Positions 44,133-53,048 of a stretch of DNA of 64,000 nt are shown in pieces (the first letter of the stretch is position 1; each line of letters opens with the position of its first letter). Below the pieces are notes generated by a model. That model searched no databases, had not been told where the DNA came from, and was given only the letters and a program-made list of their open reading frames with translations. The DNA is from Janthinobacterium sp. UMAB-56 (GTDB taxonomy: Bacteria > Pseudomonadota > Gammaproteobacteria > Burkholderiales > Burkholderiaceae_D). The stretch is from positions 167,181-231,180 of the forward strand of contig NZ_LT607660.1 in NCBI RefSeq assembly GCF_900095265.1. Reading direction: 5' to 3'. The position numbers were made by a program, and so were the translations under genes.

Positions 44133-45371
44133 ATGAACAGTCCTACTTCCCCCACCACGCGGCGCTGCATGCATAGCCACAGCGACGTTTGCATCGTCGG
44201 CAATGGCGCCATCGCGAAAACCACGGCGCTGGCGTTTGCCCAGGCAGGACAAAGCGTCACCCTGTTATCCCCGGTGAGCCCGTCCGCGCCCACTGCCGCC
44301 GTCAAGCCGGTCGAAGCCAGTTGGGATGTGCGCGTGTATGCGCTCAATCACACGGCGCACCAGTTGCTGTCGTCGCTGAAGGTGTGGGGCGCCCTGGAAG
44401 CCGACAGGGTGGCGCCGGTCGACGCCATGCTGGTCAACGGCGACGGCGCGCAGGCGGGCGGACTCGGTTTCGACGCCTACGGCGCGCATGTGGGCAGCCT
44501 GGCGTGGATCGTCGAAGACCGCAACCTGGGCCAGGCCCTGGACGCCGCCCTGAAATTCGCGCCGAACGTCAGCGTGCTGCAGGGCCGCGCCAGCCGCCTG
44601 GAATGGACCAACGACTCGGCCATCGTGCACCTCGATGGCGGCGACACCATCACCTGCGCGCTGGTAGTGGGCGCGGACGGCGCCCAATCGTGGGTGCGCG
44701 GCCAGTGCGACATCGGCCTCGATTACCGCTCCTACGGCCAGCGTGGCGTGGTCAGCAACTTTGCCTGCGAAAAGCCGCACCATGGCGCGGCCCACCAGTG
44801 GTTTACGGGCAGCGAAGGCATCGTCGCGCTGCTGCCGCTGCAGGGTGAGCGCGTCTCGCTGGTCTGGTCGGCGCCCGATGCGCTGGCTGATACATTAATG
44901 TCCGAATCGGCCGACGCGCTGGCCGAGCGCCTGGCTGCGTATAGTCACGACAAACTGGGCAAGCTGACGCCGTTGCAGCCGGAGCTGGTGCGCGCATTTC
45001 CGCTGACCCTGATGCGCCCGCACGCCATGGTGGCGCCGCGCGTGGCCCTGGTGGGCGACGCCGCCCACGTGGTGCACCCGATGGCCGGCCACGGCATGAA
45101 CCTGGGCTTTGCCGACGTGGCGCAGCTGGTCAAGACGATCGCCGAGCGCGAAGCGCACCGCGGCATCGGCGACGAACGCGTGCTGGCCCGCTATGCCCGC
45201 GCGCGCAAGGAAGATGTGCTGCTGATGCAACTGGCCACCGATGGCCTGGCGCGTTTGTTCGGCGCCGATCTGGAGCCGTTGCGCGTGGTTCGCAATTTGG
45301 GATTAAACTTGCTGGATAAATTACCGGCCCTGAAGCGAAAAATGATTTCTCACGCGTTGGGACATCATTAA
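44133..45371 (+). CDS. FAD-dependent hydroxylase, UbiH/UbiF/Coq6 family
   Basis: A 412-residue flavin monooxygenase. The N-terminal FAD dinucleotide site reads DVCIVGNGAIAKTTALAFAQAG, a slightly divergent GxGxxG. The second FAD motif is GDAAHVVHPMAGHGMNLGFADV, diagnostic for the ubiquinone-ring hydroxylases. It probably introduces a hydroxyl on the quinone ring with O2 and NAD(P)H; which position cannot be told. A consensus TATAAT ends only six bases before ATG 44133, so the message may be leaderless, or translation may start at ATG 44169 (MHSHSDVCIV). Confidence 0.88.
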   Translation: MNSPTSPTTRRCMHSHSDVCIVGNGAIAKTTALAFAQAGQSVTLLSPVSPSAPTAAVKPVEASWDVRVYALNHTAHQLLSSLKVWGALEADRVAPVDAMLVNGDGAQAGGLGFDAYGAHVGSLAWIVEDRNLGQALDAALKFAPNVSVLQGRASRLEWTNDSAIVHLDGGDTITCALVVGADGAQSWVRGQCDIGLDYRSYGQRGVVSNFACEKPHHGAAHQWFTGSEGIVALLPLQGERVSLVWSAPDALADTLMSESADALAERLAAYSHDKLGKLTPLQPELVRAFPLTLMRPHAMVAPRVALVGDAAHVVHPMAGHGMNLGFADVAQLVKTIAEREAHRGIGDERVLARYARARKEDVLLMQLATDGLARLFGADLEPLRVVRNLGLNLLDKLPALKRKMISHALGHH

Positions 45372-45417
45372 GCCTTAAGATATCGCTGGATAATGGAAGT
45401 AGTGAAAATTCAAGGTC

Positions 45418-45446
45418 GCCGCAGCTGGTCTGCGGCGCTCGTTTTG
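45418..45446 (+). terminator. Probable terminator after the hydroxylase gene
   Basis: Stem GCCGCAG (45418-45424) and CTGCGGC (45430-45436), followed after GCTC by GTTTTGTT. It precedes the dsbC-like gene. Confidence 0.55.
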
Positions 45447-45511
45447 TTAAGAAGATAGTTGCGCCGGGTCAGAGGCCAGTTCCGCCAGGCGTTTCAAGTG
45501 GAGAAGTAATA

Positions 45512-46237
45512 GTGATAAAAATGAGCAGAATCGCATTGGTGCTGGCCTCGGGCCTGATGATGTCGTGCGCCGGCGCGGAAACGCCGACGGAAGCGAGCAT
45601 TAAAAAGCTGATCGAACCGCGCCTGGGCGAAGGCGCCAAGGTCGATTCGGTCAAGGAAACGCCGTACGGCGGTCTGTATGAAGTGCGTACGGGCGGCGAC
45701 ATCCTGTACACGGACAAGGCCGCGCAATACCTGTTCGTGGGCCACGTCTTCGACGCCAAGACCTCGCAAGACCTGACCAAGGTGCGCCTGGACGAAGTCA
45801 ACCGCATCAAATTCTCCGACCTGCCGCTCGATTCGGCGATGAAATCCGTCAAGGGCAATGGCAAGCGCGTGATCGCCGTATTCGAAGATCCGAACTGCGG
45901 CTATTGCAAGCGCTTCCGCCAGAACGCGCTGAAGGAAATCGACAACGTCACCGTCTACACCTTCATGTACAACATTCTGTCGCCGGACTCCATCGTCAAG
46001 TCGCGCAATGTCTGGTGCGCACCTGACCGCAACAAGGCCTGGGATGACTGGATGTTGAACGGCAAGGCGCCGGCCACGGTGGCCGCCACTTGCGCCAACC
46101 CGCATGAAAAAATCCTGGCCCTGGGCCAGCAATTGCGCGTTTCGGGCACGCCTGCCATCTTCTTTGCCGACGGCAGCCGCATTCCGGGCGCAGTCGATGC
46201 GAAAACGCTGGAACAGAAATTCTCGACCATTAAGTAA
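45512..46237 (+). CDS. dsbC: DsbC-type periplasmic disulfide isomerase
   Basis: A 241-residue exported thioredoxin-fold protein. Signal peptide about 1-22; N-terminal DsbC dimerisation domain (EASIKKLIEPRLGEGAKVDSVKETPYGGLYEVRTGGDILYTD); thioredoxin domain with active-site C129-G-Y-C132 and cis-Pro in SGTPAIFF. It should shuffle wrong disulfides in the periplasm, kept reduced by DsbD. The start is inferred as GTG 45512, which has GGAG eight bases before; ATG 45521 is too far from it. A strong terminator follows. Confidence 0.92.
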   Translation: MIKMSRIALVLASGLMMSCAGAETPTEASIKKLIEPRLGEGAKVDSVKETPYGGLYEVRTGGDILYTDKAAQYLFVGHVFDAKTSQDLTKVRLDEVNRIKFSDLPLDSAMKSVKGNGKRVIAVFEDPNCGYCKRFRQNALKEIDNVTVYTFMYNILSPDSIVKSRNVWCAPDRNKAWDDWMLNGKAPATVAATCANPHEKILALGQQLRVSGTPAIFFADGSRIPGAVDAKTLEQKFSTIK

Positions 46238-46265
46238 TCCGGGCTGTCGCCAGGAAGGCTGGACG

Positions 46266-46294
46266 GCGCGCCCTCGCAAGGCGCGCTTTTTTTT
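46266..46294 (+). terminator. Rho-independent terminator after dsbC
   Basis: Stem GCGCGCC (46266-46272) / GGCGCGC (46280-46286), seven-base loop, then eight T. Confidence 0.92.
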
Positions 46295-46369
46295 GCACTT
46301 TTTTCCGCTGTCGTATCATCAGGTGTTGTTTGTCGACGCCATAACAATCCAAAAAAGGGGAAGCAGCAG

Positions 46370-46828
46370 ATGATTACCTTGAATATCAACGGACACGACA
46401 CGCAGGTCGACGCCGATCCTTCCACGCCCATCTTGTGGGCGTTGCGCGATAACCTGAACATGACGGGCACCAAATTCGGTTGCGGCGCGGCCCTGTGCGG
46501 CGCCTGCACGGTGCATCTCGACGGCCAGCCTATCCGCTCGTGCATAACGCCGATTTCCTCGGTCGGCGCACAAAAGATCACCACCATCGAAGCGATGGAA
46601 AACGACCAGGTGGGCAAGGCCGTGCAGGCGGCATGGGTGCGCCACGACGTGCCGCAATGCGGCTACTGTCAAAGTGGCCAGGTGATGAGCGCCACGGCGC
46701 TGCTGCGCAGCAACAAGGCGCCCAGCGATGCCGACATCGACGGCGCCATGAGCGGCAATATCTGCCGCTGCGGCACCTATCAACGTATCCGCGCAGCCAT
46801 CAAGGACGCGGCCAAGACCCTGGCCTGA
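46370..46828 (+). CDS. iorA: [2Fe-2S] subunit of an IorAB-type molybdenum hydroxylase
   Basis: A 152-residue protein with two iron-sulfur domains: a plant-ferredoxin type N-terminal domain (GCGAALCGACTVHLDG) and a C-terminal helical domain (QCGYCQSGQVM ... GNICRCGTYQRIR). It passes electrons from the molybdenum subunit to an acceptor, as in isoquinoline 1-oxidoreductase alpha and related aldehyde dehydrogenases. Its gene is ten bases ahead of the large subunit gene. GGGGAAG precedes ATG 46370. No FAD subunit gene is adjacent, which fits the IorAB type that uses cytochromes. The actual substrate is unknown. Confidence 0.92.
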   Translation: MITLNINGHDTQVDADPSTPILWALRDNLNMTGTKFGCGAALCGACTVHLDGQPIRSCITPISSVGAQKITTIEAMENDQVGKAVQAAWVRHDVPQCGYCQSGQVMSATALLRSNKAPSDADIDGAMSGNICRCGTYQRIRAAIKDAAKTLA

Positions 46829-46838
46829 GGAGAGCGAC

Positions 46839-49112
46839 ATGCGTATCGAATGGTTGAATCAGGAAGCATTGCAGCATGGCGGGGTGACCCTGGGCGCGGC
46901 GCTGGCATCGGCGCCGGTGGCTGTGGTTGGCGTGGCCGATGGCGTCTCGCGGCGCGGTTTCATGAAGGCCGGCGCGGTGGCCGGCGGCGGCTTGATGTTG
47001 GGCTTTTTCCTGCCCGGCGCGGGCAAGCTGGCCATGGCGGCCGATAGCGCTCCCGCCAAGCCCGTGTATGCACCGAACGCCTTTCTGCACATCGCTCCCG
47101 ACAACACGGTGACGGTGCAGGTGAACCGGCTGGAATTTGGCCAGGGCGTGCAAACGAGCTTGCCCATGCTGATCGCCGAGGAACTCGACGCCGACTGGAG
47201 CCTGGTGCATGGCGCGCTGGCGCCGGCCGGCGAGCAGTACAAGGATGCAGCCTACGGCATGCAGATGACGGGCGGCTCGGGCAGCATCGCGCACTCGTTT
47301 ACGCAGTACCGCGAAATCGGCGCCAAGGCGCGCGCCATGCTGGTGGCCGCCGCCGCCGCGCAATGGAAAGTCAATCCCGACCAGGTGCGCGCCGCCAAGG
47401 GTGTGCTGTATGGCCCCGGTGGGCAAAAGGCGACGTATGGCGAACTTGCCGATGCGGCCATGCGCCAAGCCGTGCCCGCCAGCGTCAAGCTGAAAGACCC
47501 GCGCGATTTTTCCATCATCGGCAAACCCGTGAAACGGCTCGACGCGGCCGCCAAGTCCACGGGAAAACAGCAGTTCGGCATCGACTTCAAGCCGCCTGGC
47601 GCGAAAGTGGCCATGGTGGCGCGCCCGCCCGTGTTCGGCGCCAGGGTGGCGAAATTCGATGCCAGCAAGGCCAAGGCCATCAAGGGTGTGCTGGAGGTGC
47701 TGGAAGTGAAGACGGACCGTGGCGGCAGCGGCGTGGCCGTCATCGCCGACGGCTACTGGCCGGCCAAGCAGGGGCGCGACGCGCTGGTGATCGAGTGGGA
47801 TACGAGCGCCGTGGAAAAGGTCAGCAGCGAGCAGCAACTGGCCGCCTTCAAGGCACTGGCGAAAACGCCGGGCACCGTCGCCAAACTGGCCGACATGGGC
47901 AAGCTGGCCTCGGCGCCGAAAAAGATCGAAGCCGTGTATGAATTCCCTTACCTGGCGCACGCGCCGATGGAGCCGCTCAATTGCGTCGTCGACTTGCAGG
48001 CCGACAAATGCACGATGTGGGTGGGCTCGCAATTCCAGACGGGCGACCAGGCGGCCATCGCCGCCACGTCAGGCCTGAAACCGGAGCAAGTGACCCTGCA
48101 CACGATGATGGCGGGCGGCGGCTTCGGCCGGCGCGCCGTGCCGTCCTCCGACTACGTGGTCGAAGCCGTCAACGTGGCCAAGGCTTATCGGGCGGCGGGC
48201 AAGAGCGGCCCGTTAAAGCTGATGTGGAGCCGCGAGGATGACATCAAGGGCGGCTACTACCGGCCGTCGCATGTGCACCGCGCGCAGATCGGTCTCGACG
48301 CCAAAGGGAAAATCCTCGCCTGGGACCATACCATCGTGGGCCAGTCCATCATGGCCGGCACGCCGTTCGAGGCCTTCATGGTGAAAAATGGCGTCGACGG
48401 CACCATGGTCGAAGGCATGGGCGAGCCGTACACCCTGCCGATGAAGCTGTCGGTGCACACGGCCAAGGCAAACGTGCCCGTGCTGTGGTGGCGCTCGGTA
48501 GGTTCGACGCATACGGCCTTCGTCATGGAAACCCTGATCGACGAAGCGGCGCACGTGGCGAAGATGGACCCCGTCGCCTACCGCAAGCAGCTGATCGATG
48601 CCAAGCATACGCGCCACATCGCCGCGCTGGACCTGGCCGTGGCCAAGTCCGGTTATGGCAGGAAGAAGCTGCCGAAAGGGCAAGCCTGGGGCGTGGCCAT
48701 GCATGAATCGTTCAATTCCGTGGTCGCCTACGTGGTGACGGCCTCCGTGGTGGAAGGCGCGCCCAAGCTGCACCAGGTGTGGGCGGGCGTGCATTGCAAC
48801 CTGGCTGTCAATCCCTTGACGATCGAGGCGCAAGTGCAGGGCGCTGCGCTGATGGCGCTGGGCATGACGATTCCCGGCGCGGCCATTACGCTCAAGGATG
48901 GCCTGGTGGAACAGCAGAACTTCGGCGACTACCCGGTGCCGCGCATGCCCGACATGCCCGTGATCGAGGTGCATCTGGTGCCGTCGGGCGACGCGCCGAC
49001 GGGCATGGGCGAGCCAGGCGTGCCGCCGCTGGCGCCCGCCTTCGCCAACGCGCTGTTTGCCCTGACGGGCAAGCGCCTGCGCAAGCTGCCATTCGACCTG
49101 GCGGCCGCATGA
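46839..49112 (+). CDS. iorB: Molybdopterin-binding subunit of an IorAB-type hydroxylase
   Basis: A 757-residue xanthine-oxidase-family large subunit. Hydroxylase domains show RLEFGQGVQTSLPMLIAEELD, GFGRRAVPSSDYVVEAV and WWRSVGSTHTAFVMETLIDEAA, and the catalytic Glu region GMGEPGVPPLAPAFANAL sits near the C-terminus. A twin-arginine motif SRRGFMK (R38, R39) with a hydrophobic stretch ending AMAA predicts Tat export of the folded cofactor-loaded complex. The motif starts 37 residues in, after an unusual N-terminal extension, yet ATG 46839 has GGAGAG; an internal start is possible. The small subunit has no signal and would be carried across with it. Confidence 0.9.
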   Translation: MRIEWLNQEALQHGGVTLGAALASAPVAVVGVADGVSRRGFMKAGAVAGGGLMLGFFLPGAGKLAMAADSAPAKPVYAPNAFLHIAPDNTVTVQVNRLEFGQGVQTSLPMLIAEELDADWSLVHGALAPAGEQYKDAAYGMQMTGGSGSIAHSFTQYREIGAKARAMLVAAAAAQWKVNPDQVRAAKGVLYGPGGQKATYGELADAAMRQAVPASVKLKDPRDFSIIGKPVKRLDAAAKSTGKQQFGIDFKPPGAKVAMVARPPVFGARVAKFDASKAKAIKGVLEVLEVKTDRGGSGVAVIADGYWPAKQGRDALVIEWDTSAVEKVSSEQQLAAFKALAKTPGTVAKLADMGKLASAPKKIEAVYEFPYLAHAPMEPLNCVVDLQADKCTMWVGSQFQTGDQAAIAATSGLKPEQVTLHTMMAGGGFGRRAVPSSDYVVEAVNVAKAYRAAGKSGPLKLMWSREDDIKGGYYRPSHVHRAQIGLDAKGKILAWDHTIVGQSIMAGTPFEAFMVKNGVDGTMVEGMGEPYTLPMKLSVHTAKANVPVLWWRSVGSTHTAFVMETLIDEAAHVAKMDPVAYRKQLIDAKHTRHIAALDLAVAKSGYGRKKLPKGQAWGVAMHESFNSVVAYVVTASVVEGAPKLHQVWAGVHCNLAVNPLTIEAQVQGAALMALGMTIPGAAITLKDGLVEQQNFGDYPVPRMPDMPVIEVHLVPSGDAPTGMGEPGVPPLAPAFANALFALTGKRLRKLPFDLAAA

Positions 49113-49125
49113 CGGTAGCAGTTTT

Positions 49126-49704
49126 TTGAGTACGGTCGGCATCTTGCTGGCAGCCGGAAGGGGACGCAGGTTCGACCCTTCCGGCGGTCAGAACAAATTA
49201 TTGCAGCCTTTGACGGAAGGCCCGCATGCGGGCTTGCCCGTGGTGGTGGCGGCTGCAAAGTCCATGCTGGCGGCCTTGCCGCGCGTGCTGGCCGTGGTGC
49301 GTGCCGACGACACGCAGGTCGCGCGCGTGCTCGGCGCGCTGGGCTGCGAGGTGCGCGTCTGCCATGATGCCGACACGGGCATGGCCGCCTCGCTCACCTG
49401 CGCCATCGATTACGTGCGCGGCGCGCCGGGCTGGTTGATCGCCCTGGGCGACATGCCTTGGGTGGAAGCCGCTACAATCGCCGCCTTGTCACACGCCATA
49501 GACGATGGTGCGCGCATCGCCGTGCCCGTGTTACAGGGACGGCGCGGCAATCCTGTCGCCTTCAGCGCCTTCCACTTGCCGCTGCTGCTGGCGCTCGATG
49601 GCGACCAGGGCGCGCGCAGCATCGTCAACAGCCATGCCGTGTGTGAAGTGACAGTGGACGACAGCGGCATCTTGCGCGATATTGATACACCTGACGATTT
49701 GTAA
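49126..49704 (+). CDS. MocA/MobA-like molybdenum cofactor nucleotidyltransferase
   Basis: A 192-residue nucleotidyltransferase with the signature GILLAAGRGRRFDPSGGQNKLLQPL (nucleotide-binding G-rich loop and Lys), GDMPWV and RRGNPVAFSA. Members add CMP to molybdopterin to give the cytosine dinucleotide used by xanthine-oxidase-type enzymes, matching its place directly after iorAB. The start is inferred as TTG 49126, since the family N-terminus begins here and no ATG or GTG in frame precedes it. An XdhC-type insertion chaperone is not in the window. Confidence 0.85.
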   Translation: MSTVGILLAAGRGRRFDPSGGQNKLLQPLTEGPHAGLPVVVAAAKSMLAALPRVLAVVRADDTQVARVLGALGCEVRVCHDADTGMAASLTCAIDYVRGAPGWLIALGDMPWVEAATIAALSHAIDDGARIAVPVLQGRRGNPVAFSAFHLPLLLALDGDQGARSIVNSHAVCEVTVDDSGILRDIDTPDDL

Positions 49705-49752
49705 GGCGGGGCAGTGGCGCTCCCGGGAAGACAAGCCAGACACGAGGAAAAC

Positions 49753-51657
49753 ATGAAGAAAGCACCGATTCAAAAAATCACCGCCAAGGCAGGCGCCAAG
49801 GCAAGCGGCAAAGCCACAAGCAAAGCCGCGGCGAAAAGCGCAGTGAAAACCGCAGTGAAAGCCCCACTGGCCGCCGGCATCATTTACAGCATTGCCGCCC
49901 TTGACCTGGCGGGCCACATGTTCAAGGTGACGTTGACAGTCAAGTCGCCGGCCGCCATCGGCCAGGTATTGTCCCTGCCGGCCTGGATCCCGGGCAGCTA
50001 CATGATCCGCGAATTTTCGCGCAACATCGTCAGCATCCGCGCCGAGTCCGAGGGCAAGGCCGTGGCGCTGACCAAGTTGGACAAGCATTCGTGGCAGGCC
50101 GCGCCCTGCCAGGGCGCCTTGACGGTCGAATACGATGTATATGCCTGGGATTTGTCCGTGCGCGCCGCGCACCTGGACCAGAATCACGGCTTCTTCAACG
50201 GCACCAGCGTGTTCCTGCGCGTGCTGGGCCAGGAATCCGATGCGCACGAAGTGCACATCGTGCAGCCCAAGGATGCGGCTTGCAAGACCTGGCGAGTCGC
50301 TACGACCCTGCCGGAACTGAAAGCGAAACGCTATGGCTTCGGCAGCTACCAGGCGGCCAACTACGATGAGCTGATCGACCACCCTGTGGAGATGGGCGAC
50401 TTCGCGCTGGCCACCTTCAGCGCGCATGGCGTGCCGCACGATATCGTCGTCACGGGCAAGGTGCCAAACCTGGACCTGGACCGTCTGTGCCGCGACTTGA
50501 AAGCCATCTGCGAAACGCAGATCGCCTTCTTCGAACCGAAGAGCAAAAAAGCGCCGATGGACCGCTATGTCTTCATGACCATGGCCGTCGGTGACGGCTA
50601 CGGTGGCCTGGAGCACCGCGCTTCGACGGCGCTGATCTGCGCGCGCGCCGACTTGCCGACGACGGCATCAACCAGTACCGAGATCGGCGATGGCTACCTG
50701 AAATTCCTTGGCCTGTGCAGCCACGAGTACTTCCATACATGGAACGTCAAGCGCATCAAGCCGGCCGCCTTCGCGCCCTACAATCTGCAGGCGGAAAGTT
50801 ACTCGCCGCTGCTGTGGCTATTCGAGGGCTTCACCAGCTATTACGATGACCTGATGCTGGTGCGCGCGGGCCTGATCGACGAGGCAGCCTACTTCAAATT
50901 GCTCGGGAAAACCGTCAACAGCGTGCTGCGCGGCAGCGGCCGCACCAAGCAAAGCGTGGCCGATTCCAGTTTCGACGCCTGGGGCAAGTACTATCGCCAG
51001 GATGAAAACGCGCCGAATGCCATCGTCAGCTACTACACCAAGGGTTCGCTGATCGCGCTGGCCTTCGACCTGACGATCCGCAGCAAGACGAATGGTGAGC
51101 AATCGCTGGACGACGTCATGCAGGCCCTATGGCAGCGCTATGGCCGCGATTTCTACAAGGGCAAAGCGCGCGGCGTGACGCCGGCCGAAGTCGAAGCCCT
51201 GTTCGATGAGGTCTCCGGCACGCGCATGAAGCCCTTCTTCGAGCGCTACATCCGCGGCACGGATGATGTGCCGCTGGCGCGCCTGCTGGCACCCTTCGGC
51301 GTGAAATACAGCGACGCGCGCAAGGCGGAAAAAGCCAGCCTGGACGTCAACCTGGGCCGCGACGGCAACGACGCCAGGCTGGCGCAGGTGCACCAGGGCG
51401 GCGCTGCCCACGTGGCCGGCCTGTCGGCCGGCGACGTGCTGGTGGCGGTCGATGGCTTGCGCGTCACGGGCACCAACCTGGACACCTTGCTGGGCCGTTA
51501 CGCGGTCGGCGCCAAGGTGGCGATCCACGCCTTCCGCCGCGATGAGCTGATGACATTGACGGCTGTACTGCAGGGCGACCGCGTGCCGGGTGTCAGCCTG
51601 GCGTTGTTGCCGGCGCCAAAGAAAGTCACGGGGCCTAAGCGTCCTAGCGCGGCATGA
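49753..51657 (+). CDS. M61 family zinc aminopeptidase with PDZ domain
   Basis: A 634-residue glycyl-aminopeptidase-like enzyme. A beta-rich N-terminal domain (about 45-200) leads to the thermolysin-like catalytic domain with zinc motif H324-E-Y-F-H328 and third ligand Glu358 (LFEGFTSYYDD). A C-terminal PDZ domain (about 530-615: GAAHVAGLSAGDVLVAVDGLRV) probably binds substrate ends. The first ~40 residues are almost pure Lys, Ala, Ser and Thr with repeats of the type KxxxKAxxK and no signal peptide, so the enzyme looks cytoplasmic with a basic tail. GAGGAAA precedes ATG 49753. Confidence 0.92.
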   Translation: MKKAPIQKITAKAGAKASGKATSKAAAKSAVKTAVKAPLAAGIIYSIAALDLAGHMFKVTLTVKSPAAIGQVLSLPAWIPGSYMIREFSRNIVSIRAESEGKAVALTKLDKHSWQAAPCQGALTVEYDVYAWDLSVRAAHLDQNHGFFNGTSVFLRVLGQESDAHEVHIVQPKDAACKTWRVATTLPELKAKRYGFGSYQAANYDELIDHPVEMGDFALATFSAHGVPHDIVVTGKVPNLDLDRLCRDLKAICETQIAFFEPKSKKAPMDRYVFMTMAVGDGYGGLEHRASTALICARADLPTTASTSTEIGDGYLKFLGLCSHEYFHTWNVKRIKPAAFAPYNLQAESYSPLLWLFEGFTSYYDDLMLVRAGLIDEAAYFKLLGKTVNSVLRGSGRTKQSVADSSFDAWGKYYRQDENAPNAIVSYYTKGSLIALAFDLTIRSKTNGEQSLDDVMQALWQRYGRDFYKGKARGVTPAEVEALFDEVSGTRMKPFFERYIRGTDDVPLARLLAPFGVKYSDARKAEKASLDVNLGRDGNDARLAQVHQGGAAHVAGLSAGDVLVAVDGLRVTGTNLDTLLGRYAVGAKVAIHAFRRDELMTLTAVLQGDRVPGVSLALLPAPKKVTGPKRPSAA

Positions 51658-51680
51658 CGCTGACGCGCATGCGTTAAGAC

Positions 51681-51713
51681 AGAAAACCGGCCTTGACTGG
51701 CCGGTTTTCTATT
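51681..51713 (+). terminator. Terminator after the M61 peptidase gene
   Basis: A 12-bp perfect stem, AGAAAACCGGCC (51681-51692) with GGCCGGTTTTCT (51699-51710); the T-stretch is inside the 3' arm. It could work on both strands. Confidence 0.8.
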
Positions 51714-51845
51714 GCAGGCAGCATTTTCCCGAATTCAACGCCTACGCCGACATTGGCGGCTTGCCAGCATATTTACTGCAAATGAACTAATTTTTCTTTA
51801 ACTAAACTAAAATTGCCGCACTGTCTCTTTTAGATTGCTCCCAAC

Positions 51846-53048
51846 GTGCAAACCCTCGATCCTCGAACGATTATGCTGATGACGACCCTGATGTGCGGGG
51901 CGATGAGTATCGTCATGTTCTCGGTATATCGCAGTTTCCGACGCGAGGTGCATGGCCTGGGGCATTGGGCAGCCGGTTTGATGTTGCTGGTGTGCGCGTC
52001 CATGCTGTTCGCTGTCCGCGAGGCGTGGCCATCGGCGGCGTTTTTGATCGCGGCCAATGCGGCGCTGGTGGCCGGCATCGGCTTGTCGATGCTGGGCACG
52101 GAGAAATTCTATGGTCTGGCGCCCAGTCGCCGCGCTTATCTGCTGATACTTGCCCTGAACATCTGCGGCAATAGCTGGCTGCTGCTGGCGCATCCCGATT
52201 TCTCGGCGCGTGTGGCACTCTTCTCCCTGCTGGTCTTCCTGTTTTATGCGCGCCAGGCGCAACTGGTATGGCGTTACGGCGAGCGCCACTTTTCGAATTT
52301 TTTCTTTGGCGCGCTGATGTTGCTGCAAGCTGTCGTGGTGCTGGCGCGCGGCGTGTCGGCTGTGCTGCATGGCGGCGCCAGTGTGAACCTGGCGGTGGCA
52401 GGTACGCCGGCCGGCATTTATCTGGTGGTTGCCAATTTCATGGCGCTGCAGCTGACGGTCGGCTTCATGACAATGGCGACGCGACGCCTGCAGCAGATAC
52501 TAGAGCGCCGCTCAACCCACGATCCGCTGACGCAGGTGCTGAACCGGCGCGGTTTTGGCGACGCCTATGCGCGCGAGACAGACAATCCGCGGCGGCACCG
52601 CCTGCCGCTGACCCTGCTCAGCATCGACCTCGATTACTTCAAATTGATCAATGATCGCCACGGTCATGCGGTGGGTGACCAGGTGCTGGCGCATGTGGCC
52701 AGCGTTATCAAAGGCGCCTTGCGCGAATCGGATTGCGTGGCGCGTTTCGGTGGCGAGGAGTTCGTCGTGCTGATGCCGGACATGCCGGTGCAGAGCGCGT
52801 TGGGCGTGGCAGAGCGCATCCGCGCCTTGCTGCATGAACCTAATCATGCGGGGCTGCCATCGTGTACGGTCAGCATAGGCGTCGCTTGTCAGGCATCGGT
52901 GGTGGAAGGGCTGGAAGCATTGCTGTCGCGCGCCGATGCGGCCCTGTACCTGGCCAAGGAGCGGGGACGCGACCGCATCGAACTCGATGCTGGCGCGCTT
53001 ACTGCGGACCGGACAAAGTGCGCAGCTGGAATCGGTACTGCTCGTTGA
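51846..53048 (+). CDS. Membrane-bound diguanylate cyclase (GGDEF)
   Basis: A 400-residue protein: six or seven hydrophobic helices (about 10-215) that act as a membrane sensor, then a GGDEF domain (about 222-390) with intact active site GGEEF at 302-306 and DLDYFKLINDRHGHAVGDQVL. It should make c-di-GMP. No obvious RxxD inhibitory site just before GGEEF: the residues there are CVARF. The start is taken as GTG 51846; ATG 51873 is possible and no strong ribosome site is seen for either. The 3' end overlaps the opposite-strand lipoprotein gene by 50 bases. Confidence 0.88.
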   Translation: MQTLDPRTIMLMTTLMCGAMSIVMFSVYRSFRREVHGLGHWAAGLMLLVCASMLFAVREAWPSAAFLIAANAALVAGIGLSMLGTEKFYGLAPSRRAYLLILALNICGNSWLLLAHPDFSARVALFSLLVFLFYARQAQLVWRYGERHFSNFFFGALMLLQAVVVLARGVSAVLHGGASVNLAVAGTPAGIYLVVANFMALQLTVGFMTMATRRLQQILERRSTHDPLTQVLNRRGFGDAYARETDNPRRHRLPLTLLSIDLDYFKLINDRHGHAVGDQVLAHVASVIKGALRESDCVARFGGEEFVVLMPDMPVQSALGVAERIRALLHEPNHAGLPSCTVSIGVACQASVVEGLEALLSRADAALYLAKERGRDRIELDAGALTADRTKCAAGIGTAR

